In this document: in pieces, positions 24,388-32,658 of the stretch
How the letters are laid out: every line of letters starts with the position of its first letter
Numbering within the stretch: position 1 is the first letter of the stretch
Origin: Bacillota bacterium
Lineage (GTDB): Bacteria > Bacillota > Dethiobacteria > DTU022
Direction: 5' to 3'
Assembly: GCA_033549065.1 (NCBI GenBank)
Contig: JAWSUE010000005.1
Span: 1-64,000, forward strand
Length of the DNA stretch: 64,000 bases
The notes under the pieces: generated by a model
Database searches by the model: none
What the model was told of the DNA's origin: nothing
The model's input: only the letters and a program-made list of their open reading frames with translations
Translations under genes and position numbers: made by a program

Positions 24388-26109
24388 GTGGGTGATCGGA
24401 TGAGGGGAATTTCGATCGAGAAGTTGGTGAAATGGGTTTGTGAGGAATATGAAAATGAAAAATCAGTTTTTGGTATTCCTGAGAAACAATTTTTCTACCC
24501 AGCCAATCGTAAGAATGACTACAGCTATTGTGGTGAAGCAATAAGCAGTCCTTTAGGTCCTGCTGCTGGGCCGCATACCCAGTTAGCGCAAAACCTCGCG
24601 GCTGGTTTTCTTACCGGAGGCAGGGTTTTTGAGTTGAAAACGGTCCAGGTTCTTGACAGGCTCGAGTTTCCCAAACCTTGTATTAATGCCGAAGATGAAT
24701 GTTATAATACCGAATGGTCCACCGAACTCTCTATTGAAGAAGCCTATGAAGAATATGTTAAAGGTTGGTTTTTGCTGCACATTCTTTCCCAGGAGCTGTT
24801 TCAAATCAGCAATCGCACGTTCATGTTCAACTTGAGTGTTGGATATGATCTGGCCGGGATTAAATCGGAAAAAGTTGATCGTTTTATTGAAGGTTTGAAA
24901 GATGCATCATCAGTACCGATATTCAGTACTTGTAAAAATGCCTTGATAAAAATGATCAAGCAATTTAGGTTTGTTGATGAAAGATATATTGAAAAAATAT
25001 CGCCGTTGATCTGCAGTACTATAGCCCTCTCAACCATGCATGGATGTCCCCCACTAGAAATTGAAGCGATCTGCCGTTATCTCATACTTGAAAAGGGTTT
25101 ACATACCTCGGTGAAATTAAACCCCACACTGTTGGGTTATCAGTATGTTAGAGATACTCTGGATAAGATGGGTTATAGCTATATTGTTTTAAATGAAGAT
25201 ACTTTCAGCCATGATCTGCTGTATGAAGATGCTGTTCCGATGCTGCAGAAGTTGATCAACTTTGCCGGTAAACATGGAAGGAAATTTGGAGTGAAGCTTT
25301 CCAATACCCTGCCCGTCCAGATTACCGGCGAGGAACTGCCCGGTGAGCAAATGTATATGTCAGGTAAGCCTCTTTATGCATTGACGATTAATCTTGCTTC
25401 GAAATTGGCCGAAGAATTTAAGGGAAATCTAAATATCTCTTTTTCCGGTGGGGCCGATCGCCATAATATATCGGAAATCCTATCAACGGGAATTCGACCG
25501 GTTACGATGGTTACAACTTTATTGAAACCAAATGGTTATGCCCGTTTTAAAAGCCTGGCTGAAATTGTTGACGAGCAGAAACCTGAAGAGCTACCCAGTA
25601 TTGATCTGGACAGGCTAAAGCAAGCAGCAGAAGATTCTATTTCAAACCGGGCTTATCATAAAAAGAGAAACCACCCTGATAAAGTTTATATTAAGTTACC
25701 CATTTTTGATTGTAGAGATTCCTGTGGATTATGTGTGGCAGTATGTCCAAACAGAGCGAACTATTCGGTTCGGGTAAACGATCCAACGTTAAAATATGAT
25801 GAACAGATTCTGCATATAGATGGAATGTGTAACGAATGCGGCAACTGTGCAACCTTCTGTCCGGAAAAAGGAAAACCGTATCTGGAAAAGCTAACTCTAT
25901 TTTGGAACGAGGAAGATTTCAACAGCAGCAATAACTGTGGGTTTCTTCCAGTGGGAGAAAGTATTTGGGAAAAGGTAAAATTTAGAATAAATGATAAAAT
26001 ATATGAGATCAAATTAAGCAAAGCGGAAGACATAGCTGCAATGTCAGGCGGCACAGCATTACTGGAGATGATCAGGGTAGTACTAAGCGAATACCTTTAC
26101 CTGCTATAA
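24388..26109 (+). CDS. ygfK: YgfK-like protein lacking the central flavin/NAD module
   Basis: A 573-residue protein. Residues 1 to about 400 match the N-terminal TIM-barrel-like part of YgfK, putative selenate reductase subunit (GEAISSPLGPAAGPHTQLAQ, FELKTVQVLDRLEFPKPC, INAEDECYNTEWSTE). The C-terminus has two ferredoxin-type clusters, CRDSCGLCVAVCPNRAN and CNECGNCATFCPEKGKP, matching the C-terminal end of YgfK. The E. coli protein is about 1,030 residues. The FAD/NAD (glutamate-synthase-like) region between these parts is absent here. GTG 24388 is the preferred start: AGGGGTGG lies 7 bp upstream, and the N-terminus MGDRMR aligns with the E. coli start. Electrons probably come from a separate flavoprotein. 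Confidence 0.88.
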   Translation: MGDRMRGISIEKLVKWVCEEYENEKSVFGIPEKQFFYPANRKNDYSYCGEAISSPLGPAAGPHTQLAQNLAAGFLTGGRVFELKTVQVLDRLEFPKPCINAEDECYNTEWSTELSIEEAYEEYVKGWFLLHILSQELFQISNRTFMFNLSVGYDLAGIKSEKVDRFIEGLKDASSVPIFSTCKNALIKMIKQFRFVDERYIEKISPLICSTIALSTMHGCPPLEIEAICRYLILEKGLHTSVKLNPTLLGYQYVRDTLDKMGYSYIVLNEDTFSHDLLYEDAVPMLQKLINFAGKHGRKFGVKLSNTLPVQITGEELPGEQMYMSGKPLYALTINLASKLAEEFKGNLNISFSGGADRHNISEILSTGIRPVTMVTTLLKPNGYARFKSLAEIVDEQKPEELPSIDLDRLKQAAEDSISNRAYHKKRNHPDKVYIKLPIFDCRDSCGLCVAVCPNRANYSVRVNDPTLKYDEQILHIDGMCNECGNCATFCPEKGKPYLEKLTLFWNEEDFNSSNNCGFLPVGESIWEKVKFRINDKIYEIKLSKAEDIAAMSGGTALLEMIRVVLSEYLYLL

Positions 26110-26186
26110 AATTGTTTTATGTGTTTTTGACTGTATCTTCAGGATGACGTTTCAGATTTAAATTTTAGATGTTGAGGAGGGTTATT

Positions 26187-27473
26187 ATGGGCGATGAGAT
26201 CAGGTGGATTTTTACCGGTGATATAGGGAAGAAGGAGAGTTTTTGGGGGAAGCCGCTGGATTTAATGGGAGAGATTGCTGTAAAGAATACAAGAAAATTC
26301 ATTAAAAGCTTTCCTCAATATGAAGTTACACCCCTTCGAAGCCTTGGGAACCTTGCTGCATATACAGGGGTATCGGGTATATATGTTAAAGATGAATCAT
26401 ACCGTTTTGGCTTGAATTCCTTCAAAGTTCTCGGAGGAGGCTATGCTATCGGTCGTTATCTGGCAGATAAAATGGAAATAGATCCGGAAGATCTTACTTT
26501 TGAAAAACTTAAATCGGGTGATGTAAGGGATAAACTGGGAGAGATCACTTTCACGTCGGCTACTGACGGAAACCATGGTCGAGGTGTAGCCTGGTCTGCC
26601 CGCCAACTGGGACATCGGGCGGTAATCAATATGCCAGAAGGTTCATCACTAATACGGCTGAAGCATATAACCGATACCGGCGCCGAGGGTAATATTACAG
26701 ATGTTAATTACGATGAGACAGTAAGGATTACTGCGGAAAATGCAAGAAAGCATGGGTGGATAGTTATTCAGGACACTGCATGGGAAGGATATGAAGATAT
26801 TCCTAACTGGGTTATGCAGGGATATACCGTAATGGCCAAAGAGGCTTTGGAGCAGCTGAATCAACTTGGAGTTGAACGACCTACTCATATTTTTATCCAG
26901 GCAGGTGTTGGGTCTTTGGCTGCAGCAGTTATCGGTTATTTTGCTTCGGTATTCGGTAATAAACAGCCTATTTTTGTTGTAGTGGAACCTGATAATGCGG
27001 ATTGTTTCTATCAATCAGCCCTGGCAGGTGATGGCATACCGAGAAATGTTACGGGTGATTTGACAACAATCATGGCTGGTTTGGCCTGTGGTGAGCCAAA
27101 TCCATTCGCCTGGAAAATATTATGGAACCTGGTGGATATGTTCATATCCTGTCCTGATTATTGTGCTGCCCTGGGAATGAGGATCCTGGGTAACCCACTG
27201 GTAGGAGATGCCCAGATCATCTCAGGCGAATCAGGTGCAGTGACTGCCGGTATTCTGACCGAGCTGTTCAGAAATAATGATATGAAGGAAGCCAGGGAAC
27301 AGTTGAAGCTGGATCGTGATTCGAAGATTTTATTATTCAGCACAGAAGGAGATACTGATCCGGAAATGTATAGAAAAATTGTATGGGATGGTGCTTATGC
27401 TATGCCAAAAATGTGTCAACAACCCCGTCCCCGATACACATTAAATCATCTTGCGGCCGACCCTGCCGGATAA
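26187..27473 (+). CDS. dpaL: Diaminopropionate ammonia-lyase
   Basis: A 428-residue PLP enzyme (YgeX/DpaL). K80 in SYRFGLNSFKVLGG is the PLP lysine; FTSATDGNHGRGVAW binds the phosphate or substrate, followed by QAGVGSLAAAV and ISGESGAVTAG. It converts 2,3-diaminopropionate to pyruvate and ammonia and is a core member of the ygeX-ygeY-ygfK-ssnA group. Start ATG 26187 follows GAGGAGG. The last roughly 19 residues are encoded by a REP-like palindrome (27412-27440) and the sequence beyond. Normal family members end near KIVWDGAYAMP, so the tail is an acquired extension. The 3' end overlaps the convergent flavoprotein gene by 33 bp. Confidence 0.92.
   Translation: MGDEIRWIFTGDIGKKESFWGKPLDLMGEIAVKNTRKFIKSFPQYEVTPLRSLGNLAAYTGVSGIYVKDESYRFGLNSFKVLGGGYAIGRYLADKMEIDPEDLTFEKLKSGDVRDKLGEITFTSATDGNHGRGVAWSARQLGHRAVINMPEGSSLIRLKHITDTGAEGNITDVNYDETVRITAENARKHGWIVIQDTAWEGYEDIPNWVMQGYTVMAKEALEQLNQLGVERPTHIFIQAGVGSLAAAVIGYFASVFGNKQPIFVVVEPDNADCFYQSALAGDGIPRNVTGDLTTIMAGLACGEPNPFAWKILWNLVDMFISCPDYCAALGMRILGNPLVGDAQIISGESGAVTAGILTELFRNNDMKEAREQLKLDRDSKILLFSTEGDTDPEMYRKIVWDGAYAMPKMCQQPRPRYTLNHLAADPAG
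27412..27440 (-). repeat. REP-like palindromic element, copy D (inside dpaL 3' end)
   Basis: TGTGTCA (27412-27418) and a GATACACA end (27433-27440) flank a core that, read in reverse, matches the copy at 7923-7947 over 19 bases. It lies inside the coding end of dpaL, directly abutting the convergent flavoprotein stop codon. Confidence 0.6.
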
Positions 27474-28784
27474 GACCACTAAATCGTAAACCGGGGAGAA
27501 TGGTGGGGCATAGGACAGGTCGAGCTGAAATATCTGGTCAAGTGTCATTTTTGCCGTAATTGCTGTTGCATATACATCGATTCTTTTTACACTGTCAACC
27601 GGGCCAAACATCTGAGCGCCAAGGACACGCCCTTCTTTTTTCTCGGCTACCAGAACTGCGGTTAAGAGTCCTCCACCCGGATAATAGTTAGACTTACTGT
27701 TATTGGAGAGTTTGAATTTGAAGGCATCATACCCGTGTTTATCTGCTTCGGCCAAGGTGAGTCCGGTCCGGGCCAGTCCGATATCAAATAGTTTTGTTAT
27801 TGCTGTCCCGAGAACACCGGGAAAGGTTTCACTTTCCACACCACTGATGTTGACTCCGGCGATAACCCCTTCTTTGTTTGCCTTCAAAGCCAGAGCCACG
27901 TAATATGGTTCGCCGGTGATAATATTTTTTGTTTCAGTGCAATCGCCGGCAGCATAGATGTAGGGGTAATTGGTCTGCATCAATTTGTTAACCCTGATTG
28001 CGCCCTTGATACCGGTTTCAATCCCGCAGTTTTTGGCCAGAGTGCTCTCAGGCTCAACACCTGTGGCAACGATAACCAGGTCATAGGTGAACTTGTCGTG
28101 TTCGGTTTCAACTTCTACCAATCCACCTTTTTCCTTAACTGCAGTAACATGCTGGCTGAGATTTAAGATCACTCCCTGCTTTTCCATCTCCTTCTTGGCG
28201 GCGGTGGATAGTTCCTTTTCCAGGTTTCGTGATAAATCCTCCCGGCGGTGAATCAGATGTGTTTCAAGGCCTCTTTCACGCAAAGCTTCAATCATTTCGA
28301 TGGCTATATATCCGCCCCCGATAACTGCACATTTTTTCGGGTTTTCTTTATCGATAAATCGGCGGATCGATTCTGCATCACCTAAAGTGACAGCGTTATA
28401 TATCCGCTCTGAAGGGGTATAGTCAATTCCTGTCCTGACCGGTCTGGCGCCTGTGGAGATGAGCAGGAAATCGAAACTTTCAACCGAAGTTCCTGTCGGG
28501 GTGTCAACTGAGACTGTTTTAAGCTGCGGGTCGATGGAGAGCACCTTATGCCTGGTTTTTAAATTAACTTTTCGTTTTTGGACAGCCTCCTCCGGAGTGA
28601 ATGAGATTAATTGATCGAGGTCTTCAACCAAACCCTGTATATAGTAAGGTATCCCGCAGGCTGCATAGGAGATGTAATCCCGTTTCTCAAATACGATTAC
28701 TTCCCATTCCGGCTGCTGTCTTTTGATCTGGCTGGCTGCGCTCATACCGGCAGCATTACCGCCGATTATTACAACTTTTTTCAT
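27441..28784 (-). CDS. CoA-disulfide reductase-like FAD/NAD(P) oxidoreductase
   Basis: A 447-residue flavoprotein: KKVVIIGGNAAGMSAASQIK is the FAD GxGxxG motif, YAACGIPYYI carries the single redox cysteine of CoA-disulfide reductase/NADH oxidase-type enzymes, CAVIGGGYIAIEMIEALRER binds NAD(P)H, and YIYAAGDCTE closes the FAD site. No rhodanese domain is present. ATG 28784 is best spaced from GGGAGAG. Reaction: reduction of CoA disulfide, oxygen or polysulfide with NAD(P)H. Being next to a YgfK that lacks its flavin module, it could serve as an electron donor, but that is speculation. Confidence 0.88.
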   Translation of the reverse strand: MKKVVIIGGNAAGMSAASQIKRQQPEWEVIVFEKRDYISYAACGIPYYIQGLVEDLDQLISFTPEEAVQKRKVNLKTRHKVLSIDPQLKTVSVDTPTGTSVESFDFLLISTGARPVRTGIDYTPSERIYNAVTLGDAESIRRFIDKENPKKCAVIGGGYIAIEMIEALRERGLETHLIHRREDLSRNLEKELSTAAKKEMEKQGVILNLSQHVTAVKEKGGLVEVETEHDKFTYDLVIVATGVEPESTLAKNCGIETGIKGAIRVNKLMQTNYPYIYAAGDCTETKNIITGEPYYVALALKANKEGVIAGVNISGVESETFPGVLGTAITKLFDIGLARTGLTLAEADKHGYDAFKFKLSNNSKSNYYPGGGLLTAVLVAEKKEGRVLGAQMFGPVDSVKRIDVYATAITAKMTLDQIFQLDLSYAPPFSPVYDLVVLSGRVGRKMI

Positions 28785-28922
28785 CTTCATCTCTCCCGCA
28801 TATTCAGACGTTTTATACAGGTTGGATTTCTTCACCGGAAGAGGTTTTCCTTCAGGGTGAGTTGGATAAAAGAGATAGTGGCTGTAGTTGAAGTTTGGAG
28901 AAAAACATCGATGTAGTTACGA

Positions 28923-29543
28923 TTATTGAGTAGGAACTTGTTTTCTGAGCAGGTTATCGATCCCGATGAGAACGAAGCCGATAATGATGAAGATAACTGA
29001 AAGTGCTAAAAGCCAGGCCAGGGCGTCTTTGAAACCGATTTCACCGATATCCATGAAAAAATAGGTATATACTCCGCTGAAAGCTCCCTGCGAAACCGTA
29101 ATAATCCAGTAGAGAAGGGGGTAAATAACCCAATACTTGATATCAAAAAATTTCATCAGGCCTTTCTGGTCAAACAGAAGCCAGTCGAGAACAAAACCTA
29201 GAGGCGCGATGGTATGGGTAAGGTGATCCTTGAAGGCCAGGCCTTCTTTGAAAAATTCAGTGTAATGAGGTACAAGAACAATATGGAATACAAGACCGGT
29301 TACCAGGATACAGAGCATGACACTGCCTCTGACAATTGCGGAGAATCTGGTAAAACGGGGAATCATTATAAAATAGAAGGTTGTCATGGCAACCAGAATA
29401 TTGCTTTGAATTGAAAAGTAAGAAATGGGGAAGAGATCTTCTTCGACAATAGGTTCAACAAAGGACATGTAGATCCCGTAAAGAACCAGGGCAAGAAATA
29501 GCAGTTTATAGATTACTGACACCGGACGGCTGCTTATATACAT
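28923..29543 (-). CDS. Pr6Pr family membrane protein
   Basis: A 206-residue protein with six predicted transmembrane helices (starting SVIYKLLFLALVLYGIYMSF; later DHLTHTIAPLGFVLDWLLFD). The FxxxHxLTH...P pattern in the fourth segment matches the Pr6Pr (FAR-17a/AIG1-like) family. Eukaryotic relatives include lipid hydrolases; the bacterial function is unknown. It is a single gene in the same direction as the flavoprotein gene. Confidence 0.75.
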   Translation of the reverse strand: MYISSRPVSVIYKLLFLALVLYGIYMSFVEPIVEEDLFPISYFSIQSNILVAMTTFYFIMIPRFTRFSAIVRGSVMLCILVTGLVFHIVLVPHYTEFFKEGLAFKDHLTHTIAPLGFVLDWLLFDQKGLMKFFDIKYWVIYPLLYWIITVSQGAFSGVYTYFFMDIGEIGFKDALAWLLALSVIFIIIGFVLIGIDNLLRKQVPTQ

Positions 29544-29771
29544 CTGCTTCCTCTCTTTGAGTCCAGTTTTCCAAGTTCATTCCATTTTACAATATATATT
29601 GGATGAGTGGTTATTAATTTTCTACTATTATTGTTATTTGTCGCAGATTATTTAAAATAGCATTTTCAGGTTGGGTTTATATGAAAATAGTTAAATAAAG
29701 GGAAATGAGGCTGTTGCGTATAATTAATTGCACAATAAATGAGATCTTCTGGACTGGAAAGGATGGTTTAT

Positions 29772-30134
29772 ATGGATCGCGTTAAATTACAGCAATTAAG
29801 CGGCTGGATGGGCTTTGTGGGCATCATAACGATAATCGGCGGTGTTTTATCGGCAATTGCCGGGGTATTTGCCTTTGTTGTCGGAGCTATCCCCGGTATA
29901 ATCGCTATTATTTTAGGGATTAAATTGCGCAGTGCCAAGCAGTATGCTGATGCCATGCTGGCCGAAACTGTGTCGGAAGAATACTCGGCTAATTTCAATC
30001 AGTTTGTCGGAAATCTGAGTTCATATTTTAAAATTCAGGGGATCTTGATTATTGTCAGCCTGATACTGGGTTTACTGGCCGCACTTTTAAGTATTCTGGC
30101 TTTTATTCCTTACAGGGTGGAAACCTTTTTCTAA
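29772..30134 (+). CDS. Small membrane protein, DUF5362-like
   Basis: A 120-residue protein with two glycine-rich hydrophobic hairpins at about residues 10-48 and 85-113, and a conserved LRSAKQYADAML loop. It looks like the DUF5362 family. ATG 29772 has AAAGG about 10 bp upstream; an in-frame ATG at 29763 is possible. It starts a short plus-strand run with the next two genes. The roughly 228 bp upstream are AT-rich with no further gene seen. Confidence 0.65.
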   Translation: MDRVKLQQLSGWMGFVGIITIIGGVLSAIAGVFAFVVGAIPGIIAIILGIKLRSAKQYADAMLAETVSEEYSANFNQFVGNLSSYFKIQGILIIVSLILGLLAALLSILAFIPYRVETFF

Positions 30135-30175
30135 AATAATATTTTGCAGGTTATTTTTATTGGGGGAGGGCTAAG

Positions 30176-30298
30176 ATGGCCAGAGATTCATTTACTTATG
30201 CAGATGGTTCGAAGTATGAAGATGAAATGAAAAAAGGCCTGGTTGCGAAAAGTGTTCTGGCCTGGCTGGTATTCTTTGGAGTGATGCAGCCATCATAA
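30176..30298 (+). CDS. 40-residue ORF with MORN-like start
   Basis: ATG 30176 follows a strong GGGGGAGGG site, and the frame runs 40 codons to TAA at 30296-30298, which overlaps the next gene's ATG by 1 bp. The N-terminus FTYADGSKYEDEMKKGL resembles one MORN repeat (YxDGxxYxGxxxxG), followed by a short hydrophobic stretch (VLAWLVFFGVM). It could be a real small protein, a truncated gene, or a leader for coupled translation of the CHAP-dockerin gene. Confidence 0.5.
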   Translation: MARDSFTYADGSKYEDEMKKGLVAKSVLAWLVFFGVMQPS

Positions 30299-31350
30299 TG
30301 ATCAGGCGTAAAAGGATTCCAAGAATGCTCTATTCAATAACCGGCATTTTGTTATTTGCGTTAACAATGTTGGTTGTGCTCAGTATATCTGCAGCGGCGT
30401 TGGAAAAGCTTCCGGTGCTCACCAGGGAAGAGTTCGATCTTTGGCCTGAACTGCCTGAATATACGATCTTTAATCCCTTCCCCGGTAAAGGAGGAAACTG
30501 CACCTGGTATGCTCACGGGCGAATGATGCAGCTGGGTTACAGCAAGTATGCTCTGGACAGCATGCGATTCAATGCCAATACCTGGGCCGGGGCGGCAGAC
30601 AGGGGGGCTTATGTTACTGATAGTCCACAGGTCGGTTCGATTGCTTTTTGGGACAGTTATCAGTTTTACGGCAGTGCGCTGGGGCATGTCGGCGTGGTGG
30701 AAGAAGTGAAGGAAAATGGCTCAATTTTGATTAGTGATTCGAGCAGCAGCGGCAGCGCGTACCGGACATTTTCTGTAAGTCCCGGTGATAGCAGGTGGCC
30801 CACTTCATTTATTGTCGTTCCTGAAGGACCCGAAAAGTCTCTCCTCTTTTCCCCGGGGACGATGGTAAGAACAACTGCTTACAGCCTGAATTTCCGCCAG
30901 GAAGGGATAAATCAACCATCACTTCTACTGCCGAAGGATTCCTTAATTATAATAAAAGATCATGTTAGCAATGGTATTTATGCTTCTCGCCCGGGCAGCA
31001 CTTCATCATATTACTACTGGTGGTACGGAACTACGGAATTTGAAGGTGAGATCAGGCACGGTTGGGTGGCAGAAGAATACCTGGAAGCTTCAGGTTTTAA
31101 TGAACCTGCGCCTTCACCTGCACCTAACCCAACACCTGTTCCGGTATACATTTATGGAGATGTGAGTGGAGATGGCACGATAGATGTCCGGGATGTGGCT
31201 TTGATCATGCAGTATAATCTAAATTTAACTTTGCTGGATAATGATCAAAAAATTGCTGCTGACGTAAACGGTGACGGGAAGATAGATGTCAGAGATGTCG
31301 CATTGATCATGCGGTATGCCTTAGGGTTGATTGAAGCCCTGGCTGATTGA
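30298..31350 (+). CDS. Secreted CHAP-domain amidase with dockerin
   Basis: A 350-residue exported protein. A signal peptide or anchor is at about residues 10-34 (MLYSITGILLFALTMLVVLS); a CHAP domain with catalytic C68 (GGNCTWYAHGRM) and H130 (ALGHVGVVEEV) follows; then an SH3-like region at about 185-265, a proline-rich linker, and a type I dockerin at about 287-345 with two calcium loops (DVSGDGTIDVRDVALIM and DVNGDGKIDVRDVALIM). CHAP domains cleave peptidoglycan peptides. The dockerin implies docking to a cohesin-bearing surface protein, none of which is in this window. Confidence 0.88.
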   Translation: MIRRKRIPRMLYSITGILLFALTMLVVLSISAAALEKLPVLTREEFDLWPELPEYTIFNPFPGKGGNCTWYAHGRMMQLGYSKYALDSMRFNANTWAGAADRGAYVTDSPQVGSIAFWDSYQFYGSALGHVGVVEEVKENGSILISDSSSSGSAYRTFSVSPGDSRWPTSFIVVPEGPEKSLLFSPGTMVRTTAYSLNFRQEGINQPSLLLPKDSLIIIKDHVSNGIYASRPGSTSSYYYWWYGTTEFEGEIRHGWVAEEYLEASGFNEPAPSPAPNPTPVPVYIYGDVSGDGTIDVRDVALIMQYNLNLTLLDNDQKIAADVNGDGKIDVRDVALIMRYALGLIEALAD

Positions 31351-32193
31351 TCAGGTAATGATCAGGGCAATAGCGATTATACAGAGAAACACCCCAAACT
31401 TCTGGGTGCGGCTGACCCTCTCCTTCAGGATAATTACTGCCAGCAGAACAGTTACAGCCGGATAGGTGCAGGCCAGCACAGCGGCTATATCAACACGGGT
31501 CAGAGTAGTAGCCGTGAGGTAGAAAATATTGCTCAGCACATCCAGAAAGCCGGCTAAGAGAGCATACGGATTGGCTTTAACCGGGGGGAAGGGCATCCTT
31601 TTTACTGCGAGAAATATTAAAGCTACTGCGGCCGCTGAGAGTTTCCCGAATGCGAGCGGGGTGTAGAGATAACCCGGTTCTATCTGGGCGATGAAAATAA
31701 AAAATCCTCCAAAGCCAAGTCCGGACAGGATTCCAGGTAACAGGCCCCTGTAGCTCTCTTCTCCTTCCACGAAAAGGATTTTTGTTGTCAGCCAGATCCC
31801 CAGGGCGGCGATAATAAAGCCGAGCAGGGTTAATGGATCAGGCAGGCCGGCAACGAAAGCAGTGAAAATAACCGGCGCTGCAGCCGCCACTACACCGGAA
31901 GCTGAAGAGGCGATAGCCGCCCTGCCGATTGCCAGTGCATAATAAAGCATGGCCAGTCCCAGCGCTCCGAATGCCCCGGCCAGGGCAGCAAAGATAATGC
32001 TTCTCATTGAAGGCAAGCCGTCTCTTAAAAGTAACGCCAGCGCCGTAAGAATGATGGTTCCGGTAAGAGAGGATAGCCAGAGAACCTGGAACTGATTGTA
32101 TTTCCGGGTAGCGAAACCTCCGCTGAAGTCAGCTCCACCGGCCATGGCAGAGGCAATTAAAGCGCTTAAGGCGCCGATCAAATGTGAGGGCAA
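31351..32193 (-). CDS. EamA/DMT-family permease
   Basis: A 280-residue protein with about ten transmembrane helices in two EamA repeats (FSGGFATRKYNQFQVLWLSS near the start; LTATTLTRVDIAAVLACTYP and ILKERVSRTQKFGVFLC near the end). Drug/metabolite-type exporter or uptake permease of unknown substrate. Converges on the CHAP-dockerin gene with no gap, and lies 20 bp downstream of the selenoprotein gene in the same direction. Confidence 0.85.
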   Translation of the reverse strand: MPSHLIGALSALIASAMAGGADFSGGFATRKYNQFQVLWLSSLTGTIILTALALLLRDGLPSMRSIIFAALAGAFGALGLAMLYYALAIGRAAIASSASGVVAAAAPVIFTAFVAGLPDPLTLLGFIIAALGIWLTTKILFVEGEESYRGLLPGILSGLGFGGFFIFIAQIEPGYLYTPLAFGKLSAAAVALIFLAVKRMPFPPVKANPYALLAGFLDVLSNIFYLTATTLTRVDIAAVLACTYPAVTVLLAVIILKERVSRTQKFGVFLCIIAIALIIT

Positions 32194-32213
32194 ATTATTT
32201 TACTCCTTTTCGA

Positions 32214-32612
32214 TCAATCAGGGTCAGGTGAGATATCCGGTTCTACCTGGTAAGCATCAGCCAGGCGGTTTGTTCCGTTAAAAACGTCAACAACAAACAT
32301 AATCTCCGATACAGCTTCATTATCCAGTCCAAGCCGCTTCACGGCGGCGGAGTGGGAGTGTATTCAGTATGTGCAGCCGTTTGTTGCCGAAACGGCCAGG
32401 GCAATAATCTCCTTGGTTAACCTGTCCAGCTTGCCCGGCTGGGTTGCCAGTTTTAGCTTGTTCCATGTCGCTTCCAGGTGGTCCGGGTTGATGGCAAGAG
32501 CCTGCCAGAAGTTTGATATGTAGTCCGTTTCCCTTGTTTTCTTGATATCATCGAAAACTTCTCTTACCTTGCCTGTTGCATCTGCATCCGAAACAGTGCG
32601 GAAAAGAGCCAT
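32214..32612 (-). CDS. AhpD-like selenoprotein (in-frame TGA read as Sec)
   Basis: The minus-strand frame codes 82 residues ending ALAVSATNGCTY, meets TGA at 32364-32366, and then continues for 49 more codons as IHSHSAAVKRLGLDNEAVSE and beyond to a second TGA at 32214-32216. The carboxymuconolactone decarboxylase/AhpD family has the redox motif NGCxYCxxxH at precisely this point, so the TGA stands where the second active-site cysteine is expected, giving CTYU-IHSH. A hairpin fit for a bacterial SECIS follows the TGA. AhpD-like selenoproteins with CxxU are known. The full product is 132 residues with Sec83, probably a peroxidase-related or disulfide-type redox enzyme. Read conventionally, it would end after 82 residues and lose its active site. 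Confidence 0.85.
32325..32354 (-). promoter_or_regulatory. Putative bacterial SECIS hairpin
   Basis: On the minus strand, bases 10-39 after the TGA fold as CACTCC-GCCGC, loop CGTGAA, GCGGC, a TT bulge and GGACTG. All positions pair except one C-C mismatch. The loop starts 21 bases after TGA and has G as its second base, within the usual spacing and loop pattern of bacterial SECIS elements. It would recruit SelB at the Sec codon. Confidence 0.7.
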
Positions 32613-32658
32613 TTAAAATCCTCCTTAGTTTATATATAGTTTATTATTACCTAAAACA

